A stretch of DNA of 11,665 bases from an uncultured Clostridium sp. (GTDB lineage Bacteria > Bacillota > Clostridia > Lachnospirales > Lachnospiraceae). Shown piece by piece: positions 6,902 through 11,665 of this stretch. The DNA lies in assembly GCA_937902905.1 (NCBI GenBank), contig CALELW010000106.1, forward strand, positions 1 through 11,665. Direction: 5' to 3'. The notes under the pieces were generated by a model. It did not search any database, was not told the DNA's origin, and was given only the letters and a program-made list of their open reading frames with translations. Position numbers and translations under genes: made by a program. Position 1 is the first letter of the stretch; every line of letters begins with the position of its first letter.

Positions 6902-8023
6902 ATGCAACGAAACAAACTTATGGGCGTTGTAGCATTGCTTTTATGTATCGGAATGATGATTCCTTCCGTATCGGCTAAGGCAGCTACGACAATCTACAAT
7001 GAAAAAACCGGCGTTGAAGATGGTTATGATTACGCACTGTGGAAGGATTATGGTGATACGAGCATGACCTTAAATGGTGGCGGAAACTTCAGCTGCTGGT
7101 GGGACAACATCGGGAATGCGTTGTTCCGCAAAGGAAAAACCTTTGACTGCACCAAAACTTATTCCCAGATTGGTAACATTTCCATTGATTATGGATGTTA
7201 CTACCAGCCAAAAGGAAATTCTTACCTTTGTGTGTATGGCTGGTCCAGAAACCCGTTGGTTGAGTATTACATCGTAGACAGCTGGGGAACCTGGCGTCCA
7301 CCTGGAGCTTCTTCTAAAGGACAGATTTACGTTGATGGTGGAACGTATGATGTGTATGAGACAACACGTTACAATCAGCCGTCAATTGATGGTAACACAA
7401 CATTCAAACAGTACTGGAGTGTACGTACAAGCAAGCGTACAAGTGGAACCATTTCAGTGACAGAACACTTTAAGAAATGGGAAAGTCTTGGTATGCCAAT
7501 GGGAAAACTCTATGAGGTTGCTTTGAATGTAGAAGGTTACCAGAGTAGTGGTTATGCGGATGTTTACAAAAACAACCTGACAATTGGGGGAAGTACATTG
7601 AGTGGAAGTACCGGTGGAAGCAGTTCAGGGGGAAATACTTCCGGCGGAAGCAGCACATGGAATGGTCTCACGGTACAGTGTGAGGATATGACGCTGGGCG
7701 GCTCATATGCAAGCAAAATCAGTTCTCCATTTAATGGTGTTGCCTTGTATGGAAACAATGATTCCTGTTCATATACTCAGTATTTTGGATACGGAACTCA
7801 TGACTTTACATTGCGTGGCTGTTCAAACAACTCAAAGATGGCGCAGGTAGACTTATATGTAGGCGGTCAGAAAAAAGGAACGTTCTACTATGGCGGAAGT
7901 TATCCGGCAGAATATACGATTAAAAATGTAACACACGGACTTGGTAATCAGGAGGTAAAACTTGTTGTGACAAGTGACGATGGTACATGGGATGGTTATG
8001 TTGACTATTTGACAATCAAATAA
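6902..8023 (+). CDS. Secreted GH11 endo-1,4-beta-xylanase with CBM36
   Basis: The 373-residue protein starts with a signal peptide (basic MQRNK, hydrophobic core 7-22, likely cleavage after SVSAKAA near residue 28). The GH11 jelly-roll domain spans about 30-230, with the nucleophile Glu121 in PLVEYYIVDSWG and the acid/base Glu211 in NVEGYQSSG. A Gly/Ser/Thr linker (about 231-252) leads to a CBM36-type calcium-dependent xylan-binding module (about 256-373), recognised from EDMTLGGSYASKISSPFNGV, FYYGGSYPAEYTIKNV and DDGTWDGYVDYL. It cleaves internal beta-1,4 bonds of xylan outside the cell. No sortase signal or dockerin is visible, so it is probably released. The ATG at 6902 follows AAAGGAGG by seven bases; an in-frame ATG at 6878 precedes that site and is rejected. 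It is monocistronic; the structured repeat 22 bases after the stop may act as its terminator. Confidence 0.95.
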   Translation: MQRNKLMGVVALLLCIGMMIPSVSAKAATTIYNEKTGVEDGYDYALWKDYGDTSMTLNGGGNFSCWWDNIGNALFRKGKTFDCTKTYSQIGNISIDYGCYYQPKGNSYLCVYGWSRNPLVEYYIVDSWGTWRPPGASSKGQIYVDGGTYDVYETTRYNQPSIDGNTTFKQYWSVRTSKRTSGTISVTEHFKKWESLGMPMGKLYEVALNVEGYQSSGYADVYKNNLTIGGSTLSGSTGGSSSGGNTSGGSSTWNGLTVQCEDMTLGGSYASKISSPFNGVALYGNNDSCSYTQYFGYGTHDFTLRGCSNNSKMAQVDLYVGGQKKGTFYYGGSYPAEYTIKNVTHGLGNQEVKLVVTSDDGTWDGYVDYLTIK

Positions 8024-8035
8024 GATGTAGTTTTT
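8018..8035 (+). repeat. 18-base direct repeat, copy 1
   Basis: AAATAAGATGTAGTTTTT includes the xylanase stop codon and recurs with 17 of 18 identities at 8358-8375. The two copies bracket the palindrome and the 78-base module. Confidence 0.6.
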
Positions 8036-8044
8036 AATGAAAAG

Positions 8045-8177
8045 AATTCGACTGAAAAGTTTGCACTTCGTGGGCGCTTTCGCTAATTGAGTGCGTAGCA
8101 GCAGGGGCACTGAAACTACCAGTGCCACCTGCCGACGCACTCAAAACCCACTCAGTGCAAAACTTTTCAGTCGAATT
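8045..8177 (+). repeat. Structured palindromic element, copy 1
   Basis: A 133-base imperfect palindrome. The 23-base outer arms (8045-8067 and 8154-8177) are complementary except for one extra A. Inside lie GTGGG/CCCAC (8070-8074/8147-8151), a 5' side hairpin GCG-CTTT-CGC (8074-8083), TTGAGTGCGT/ACGCACTCAA (8087-8096/8135-8144), CAGCAGG/CCTGCCG (8099-8105/8128-8134, one A-C mismatch), a bulged A (8127), and GGCACTG/CAGTGCC closing a 7-base AAACTAC loop (8106-8126). The same architecture recurs in reverse orientation at 10304-10439. It may also terminate transcription of the xylanase. I do not recognise the family. Confidence 0.85.
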
Positions 8178-8185
8178 TATTTTAA

Positions 8186-8263
8186 TTGAAAAAACATCTA
8201 GTTGGCTTTTTGAAGGAGTAGTTTGTGTCGGGGGCTCGATGTCAGTTTTTAGAATTCCAGTAA
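8186..8263 (+). repeat. 78-base module, copy A
   Basis: This segment aligns without gaps to 10230-10307, with about 60 of 78 identities. The first 8 and the last 21 bases are identical and the centre is variable. Its ends can pair: AGTTGGC (8200-8206) with GTCAGTT (8241-8247), using wobbles. It contains no open frame of note. Confidence 0.75.
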
Positions 8264-8317
8264 GGTATTAAGAAAAGATAGATTTGTTAAAAATATGTCA
8301 TTATTCACAAAAAAAGG

Positions 8318-8346
8318 TAGTAATTAGGAAAAAAAGGGAGTATAAT
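8318..8346 (+). promoter_or_regulatory. Candidate promoter of the chemoreceptor gene
   Basis: A perfect TATAAT (8341-8346) has a weak -35 (TAGTAA, 8318-8323) 17 bases upstream. No SigD/FliA-type motility promoter is evident. The rest of 8264-8398 is AT-rich and otherwise featureless apart from the direct repeat. Confidence 0.4.
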
Positions 8347-8357
8347 ATTTTTGTGTT

Positions 8358-8375
8358 AAATAAAATGTAGTTTTT
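8358..8375 (+). repeat. 18-base direct repeat, copy 2
   Basis: AAATAAAATGTAGTTTTT matches 8018-8035 with one difference, 340 bases apart. It lies in the chemoreceptor leader, just before the GAGGAGG ribosome binding site. Confidence 0.6.
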
Positions 8376-8398
8376 GGATGACATCGAGGAGGTTAAGC

Positions 8399-10210
8399 AT
8401 GAAAAAAAGAAAAATTGGTACAAGAGGGATTATGATGATTACCACAATGAGTATCATGATTGCAGCGGTAATTATCACAGCAGTAATTGGTATGATAGGT
8501 GTTCGGACGACAAATAATATCGGTATAAAGAATTATAAAGATACGATGACCGATGGATACAATACTGAAATTAAGACGCAGGTTGAGTCAGCAATTTCGA
8601 TTGTTTCTCATTATTATAATTTATCGCAGGATGACAAATTGTCCGAAGAAGAAGCAAAAGAACAGGCGTTAGAAGTAATTCGTAATATGCGTTATGGTAC
8701 AGATTATGACAAAGACGGTGTAAATGATGGCTATTTTTGGATTGACGATACGGATTATAATTTAGTGATGCACCCGATTCTGAGTAAACAGGAGGGGACA
8801 AACCGTAAGCAGTTAAAAGACCAGAATGGTGTATTGATTCTTCAGAATATTATGAAAAAAGCGAATAACGGCGGTGGCTTTAACGAGTTTTATTTTACCA
8901 AATCAGATGGAACTACCGTGGCTCCGAAAATTGCGTATTCAGAAAAATTTGAACCATGGAACTGGGTTATAACAACAGGAAATTATGTGGATGATATGCA
9001 GTCTCAGGTAAAAGATACCAGCCAGGCAATGAATGTTATAATTCGCAATATTGCCATAGAGTTAATCGTAGGCATTATTGTCATGATGATCGTGGCTTTT
9101 CTTTTCAGCATTTTCTCAACGAAGCGGATTTTGAAACCGATTATTGCGCTTAAGGATGATTTGCTCCGTTTTACAAAAGGAGAATTGGATTTCCATGTGA
9201 ATGAGAAAGCATTGTGCTGCAAGGATGAGATTGGTGTGTTGGGAGAGAGTTTGGAAAAAGTGAGAGGAACACTTTACCAGATTGTCCGTTCTATCAAAGA
9301 GGCATCCGGACACATCACGGAGACAGAAAGCGTTGTAAAAGAACGCTCAAATGACAGCCGCATCAATTCCAAAGAAATTGCAAATGCTGTAAACAATGTT
9401 TCGCAGGGAGCACATTCACAGGCAGAACAGGTGCAGGATGCCGTAGATGCAATTCAGGTTATGGATCATATGATTGACCAGATGCAGCAGAAGATACTCG
9501 ATATGACAAAACTGTCGGATGAGATGACAGAAGCAGGAGAAAATGCAAGTGTCATTATGGCAGAACTGGAAAGCCGCAATGAGGATACGACGAATGCGAT
9601 TTACAAAGTGGCAGAGCAGATTGAAAAGACGAATACTTTGGTACAGAGAATACAGGAATCTACGCAGTTAATTACACAGATTGCTTCTCAGACCAATCTT
9701 CTGAGTCTGAATGCAAGTATTGAAGCAGCCCGTGCAGGAGAATCCGGTAAAGGATTTGCCGTTGTCGCAGATGAGATTAAGCAGTTAGCAGACGAGTCCC
9801 AGAATTCGACTGTGACAATCGAAGAGATTATTGATACACTGCTTGCCGCTTCCGGTGAGATGGTGAAAACAATGGAAGTGCTTTCTGAGCAGACCAAAGA
9901 ACAAAAAAGCAAATTGGATGAGACCAAACGTAAATTTGAAGAAGTTTCGAATCGGATTGGCGACACCAAAGAAAATATTGAGGTTGTAAGAGAGAGCGCG
10001 GCTACTTGTGACAGTGCGAAAAACAAAGTAACAGAAGTGCTCGAAAATCTGTCATCCATTTCCGAAGAAAATGCAGCTTCCACAGAGGAAACAAGTGCAT
10101 CGATGGAAGAATTAAATGGTAACATTGACCAGCTGGCAGGCTTTGCAACCCGTTTGGATGAAATTTCAAACAAATTAAAGAAAACGATGAGTTTCTTTCA
10201 ATTAAAATAA
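8399..10210 (+). CDS. Methyl-accepting chemotaxis protein with periplasmic-type Cache domain
   Basis: The 603-residue receptor has a first TM helix (about 10-32) and an extracellular sCache_2-like sensor (about 40-205) recognised by DGYFWIDDTDYNLVMHP and WNWVITTGNYVDDM. A second TM helix (about 215-240), a HAMP linker (about 241-295) and a long cytoplasmic coiled coil follow. The CheA/CheW-binding hairpin tip is QIASQTNLLSLNASIEAARAG (starting at 427) plus KGFAVVADEIKQLADES. It would relay binding of a small ligand to the flagellar switch. No C-terminal CheR-docking pentapeptide is present. The sensor has a DYDKDGVND insertion (102-110) resembling a calcium-binding loop just before GYFWID. 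The ATG at 8399 follows GAGGAGG; an in-frame ATG at 8378 lies before that site. The gene stands alone between two structured repeats, with no che or fli genes nearby. Confidence 0.95.
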   Translation: MKKRKIGTRGIMMITTMSIMIAAVIITAVIGMIGVRTTNNIGIKNYKDTMTDGYNTEIKTQVESAISIVSHYYNLSQDDKLSEEEAKEQALEVIRNMRYGTDYDKDGVNDGYFWIDDTDYNLVMHPILSKQEGTNRKQLKDQNGVLILQNIMKKANNGGGFNEFYFTKSDGTTVAPKIAYSEKFEPWNWVITTGNYVDDMQSQVKDTSQAMNVIIRNIAIELIVGIIVMMIVAFLFSIFSTKRILKPIIALKDDLLRFTKGELDFHVNEKALCCKDEIGVLGESLEKVRGTLYQIVRSIKEASGHITETESVVKERSNDSRINSKEIANAVNNVSQGAHSQAEQVQDAVDAIQVMDHMIDQMQQKILDMTKLSDEMTEAGENASVIMAELESRNEDTTNAIYKVAEQIEKTNTLVQRIQESTQLITQIASQTNLLSLNASIEAARAGESGKGFAVVADEIKQLADESQNSTVTIEEIIDTLLAASGEMVKTMEVLSEQTKEQKSKLDETKRKFEEVSNRIGDTKENIEVVRESAATCDSAKNKVTEVLENLSSISEENAASTEETSASMEELNGNIDQLAGFATRLDEISNKLKKTMSFFQLK

Positions 10211-10229
10211 TTCGACTGAAAAGTTTGCA
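10209..10229 (+). repeat. 21-base leader repeat, identical to left arm of element copy 1
   Basis: The 21 bases starting AATTCGACTG are identical to 8045-8065. Here they overlap the last two bases of the chemoreceptor stop codon and run directly into the 78-base module, with no palindrome between. Confidence 0.8.
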
Positions 10230-10307
10230 TTGAAAAACCATCTAACTGACTGGGTAAAGCAGCAGCCTGTGCCAAGCGCTCGTTGCCAGTTTTTAGAATT
10301 CCAGTAA
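10230..10307 (+). repeat. 78-base module, copy B
   Basis: Gapless counterpart of 8186-8263. Its end-pairing (AACTGAC at 10244-10250 with GCCAGTT at 10285-10291) differs from copy A by partly compensating changes. The last bases run into the second palindrome. Confidence 0.75.
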
Positions 10308-10439
10308 TTTAGAAAAAAACTTTGTGACTCGTGGGTTTTGAGTACGTCGGTATGAGGCACTGGTAGTTTCAGTGCCCATACCGTTACGCACTCAACGAGC
10401 GGGAGCGCCCACGAGACGCAAACTTTTTTTCTAAATTAC
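10304..10439 (-). repeat. Structured palindromic element, copy 2 (reverse orientation)
   Basis: Read on the minus strand this matches copy 1 over the core: CGTGGGCGCT, CGCT, TTGAGTGCGTA, GGGCACTGAAACTACC, AGTGCC and ACTCAAAACCCAC. The outer arms (10304-10324 and 10419-10439) are self-complementary at 20 of 21 positions but differ in sequence from the arms of copy 1. The helix next to the apical stem is CGGTATG/CATACCG instead of CAGCAGG/CCTGCCG. The side hairpin is GCG-CTCC-CGC. The bulged base beside the apical stem is T instead of A. Confidence 0.85.
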
Positions 10440-10466
10440 GGAAACTAAAAACCTTGCATCGAACAC

Positions 10467-10496
10467 TTGACAGAGAACAACCATATATGCTAAAGT
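10467..10496 (+). promoter_or_regulatory. Promoter of the pheS operon
   Basis: A perfect TTGACA (10467-10472) is followed after 18 bases by TAAAGT (10491-10496), which has an upstream TGC giving an extended -10. It lies just outside the palindromic element. Confidence 0.7.
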
Positions 10497-10783
10497 GTAA
10501 AAGGTTTCATTATGAAAATGACGCAGAAGGTGTTGGCATTTGCCAGACAGACTGTTAATTTCCTTCAGAGAGACAGAATCATCGGCTGTAAGTTCTGTCA
10601 GGTTCCGTTAGCAGTTGAATTTCGCACCGGAGTCTTGCTTTTGAACGGTCAAAAGACAAAAGTAGAAAGTGACGGCTGATATCCGTTATCGTATTATGAG
10701 TGCTTATCATTTTTGATAGGAATTTGGGTGGTACCGCGAGTTGATTCGTCCCTTGCAGAGAAATCTCTGTAAGGGGCTTTTTT
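10497..10783 (+). promoter_or_regulatory. T-box riboswitch, phenylalanine-specific
   Basis: The leader contains the conserved T-box GGGTGGTACCGCGAG (10726-10740). Its TGGT bulge (10729-10732) would pair with the ACCA end of uncharged tRNA-Phe (A73). Stem I spans about 10549-10634, with the AGAGAGAC element near 10567-10574. The specifier loop is GAAT-TTC-GCACCGGAG, with TTC (a Phe codon) at 10621-10623. When tRNA-Phe is uncharged the antiterminator forms and pheS is transcribed. The specifier agrees with the gene downstream. Confidence 0.92.
10750..10783 (+). terminator. T-box attenuator terminator
   Basis: CCCTTGCAGAGA pairs with TCTCTGTAAGGG around a short loop and is followed by GGCTTTTTT. 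Its 5' strand overlaps the CGTCCC portion of the competing antiterminator. Confidence 0.9.
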
Positions 10784-10822
10784 AATTACAAGAAAAGAAA
10801 TCTTTCAGGAAAGGAGATTATC

Positions 10823-11665
10823 ATGAAAGAAAAATTGGAGCATATTTTAAGCAATGCGATGTCTCAAATTGAGCAGTCGGGGGAACTCGATAAATTAAAT
10901 GAAATCCGGGTTGCCTTTTTGGGAAAGAAAGGGGAACTGACAAGTGTTCTTAAGTCCATGAAGGATGTGGCACCGGAAGACCGTCCGAAAGTTGGTCAGA
11001 TGGTAAATGAGGCACGGGCAAAAATTGAGAGCAGTTTAGAGGAAAAGAAAGCTGCTTTTGAGCGTAAACTTCGCGAGGAAAAAATGAAAGCCGAAGTAAT
11101 CGATGTAACTTTGCCTGGCCGTGAGAGAAAGATGGGACACCGTCATCCAAATACGATTGCCTTAGAAGAAGTAGAAAAAATCTTTATCGGCATGGGTTAT
11201 GAGGTTGTCGAAGGTCCGGAAGTAGAGTATGACTACTATAACTTCGAAGCACTTAATATTCCGGCAAATCATCCGGCAAAAGATGAGCAGGATACTTTCT
11301 ATATTAATGATAAAATTGTACTTCGTACCCAGACTTCATCTGTTCAGGTGCATGAGATGGAAAAAGGGAAATTACCGATTCGTATGATTTCACCGGGACG
11401 AGTATTTAGAAGCGATGATGTTGATGCGACACATTCTCCATCATTCCATCAGATTGAAGGACTTGTTATTGACAAAAACATTACTTTTGCTGATTTGAAA
11501 GGAACACTGGAACAGTTTGCAAAGAAATTGTTTGGAGAAGATACCAAAGTAAAATTCCGTCCGCATCATTTTCCGTTTACTGAGCCAAGTGCAGAAATGG
11601 ATGTGACCTGTTTCAAATGTGGCGGCAAGGGTTGTCGTTTCTGTAAGGGCGAGGGCTGGATTGAA
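10823..11665 (+). CDS. pheS: Phenylalanyl-tRNA synthetase alpha subunit, 3' truncated by window
   Basis: The first 281 codons of the catalytic alpha subunit, which with PheT forms an (alpha-beta)2 enzyme attaching Phe to tRNA-Phe. The N-terminal coiled coil (about 1-90) contains the conserved FLGKKGELT. The class II core starts near 98 with PGRERKMGHRHPNT. GPEVEYDYYNFEALNIPANHP, motif 2 (SPGRVFRSDDVDATHSPSFHQIEGL region) and FPFTEPSAEMDV follow. The CFKCGGKGCRFC cluster before GWIE is common in bacterial PheS. The ATG follows AAGGAGA with five bases spacing. About 60 residues are missing at the C-terminus; pheT is expected downstream. Expression is controlled by the T-box. Confidence 0.98.
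   Translation, partial: MKEKLEHILSNAMSQIEQSGELDKLNEIRVAFLGKKGELTSVLKSMKDVAPEDRPKVGQMVNEARAKIESSLEEKKAAFERKLREEKMKAEVIDVTLPGRERKMGHRHPNTIALEEVEKIFIGMGYEVVEGPEVEYDYYNFEALNIPANHPAKDEQDTFYINDKIVLRTQTSSVQVHEMEKGKLPIRMISPGRVFRSDDVDATHSPSFHQIEGLVIDKNITFADLKGTLEQFAKKLFGEDTKVKFRPHHFPFTEPSAEMDVTCFKCGGKGCRFCKGEGWIE

Noticed and set aside
8045..8177. Integron attC site
   Set aside because: It is palindromic, but the arm bases do not fit the RYYYAAC/GTTRRRY core sites, and no integrase or cassette-like gene is present.
8018..8373. Heptamer GTAGTTT repeated at several places and complementary to the palindrome loop
   Set aside because: Short and AT-rich, and the copy in the 78-base module is not kept in its partner (GCAGCCT); coincidence cannot be excluded.
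8264..8398. SigD/FliA-type motility promoter before the chemoreceptor
   Set aside because: I found no TAAA box followed at proper spacing by a CCGATA-like box; only a vegetative TATAAT is visible.
9688..10173. 161-codon open frame antisense to the chemoreceptor
   Set aside because: It lies wholly opposite a conserved coiled-coil coding region, has a Ser/Val-rich composition and no ribosome binding site; it is a by-product of the sense codons.
8045..10439. CRISPR array or IS with transposase
   Set aside because: There are only two or three copies, not regularly spaced with unique spacers, and no transposase frame lies near the repeats.
11610..11662. Cysteine cluster in PheS as an unusual zinc insertion
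   Set aside because: CxxCxGxGCxxC before GWIE is common in bacterial PheS, so it is not remarkable.

Overview
The window looks like chromosomal DNA of a low-GC anaerobic Clostridia, most likely a plant-polysaccharide-degrading gut Lachnospiraceae (Roseburia / Butyrivibrio / Eubacterium-like). This rests on gene content (a GH27 alpha-galactosidase start, a secreted GH11-CBM36 xylanase, a SpoIID/LytB protein, a DUF5685 gene next to a J-domain gene, a phenylalanine T-box before pheS) and on strong AGGAGG-type ribosome binding sites. The genus is an inference.

Layout. Bases 1-96 carry the N-terminus of a leftward GH27 alpha-galactosidase. Rightward from 188 to 2952 run five tightly spaced or overlapping genes: a two-TM small protein, a membrane-anchored zinc-ribbon protein, a DUF5685 protein, a J-domain protein with a Gly/Tyr-rich linker and Cys-rich tail, and a polytopic membrane protein. 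fabH (3075-4049) follows behind its own promoter and is closed by a terminator that overlaps the start region of a large SpoIID/LytB protein. That gene runs convergently into, and overlaps by 50 bp, a leftward YihY/BrkB membrane protein. Divergent from it is the secreted xylanase (6902-8023), followed by a chemoreceptor (8399-10210), a phenylalanine T-box leader and the 5' 843 bases of pheS, cut by the window edge.

The most unusual content is the pair of intergenic spaces around the chemoreceptor. Each holds a copy, in opposite orientation, of a roughly 135-base imperfect palindrome whose inner core is conserved while several helices differ between the copies by paired, compensatory changes. 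Each space also carries a conserved 78-base module and the same 21-base leader; at the second site the palindrome is missing between leader and module. This looks like a family of structured, possibly mobile intergenic elements (or structured RNA/terminator elements), and I do not recognise it as a named family.

The genes form no single pathway. GH27 and xylanase serve hemicellulose/galactoside breakdown, the chemoreceptor senses small molecules, SpoIID acts on peptidoglycan, fabH starts fatty-acid synthesis, and pheS charges tRNA-Phe. The DUF5685 and J-domain pair is the least understood protein-coding part.
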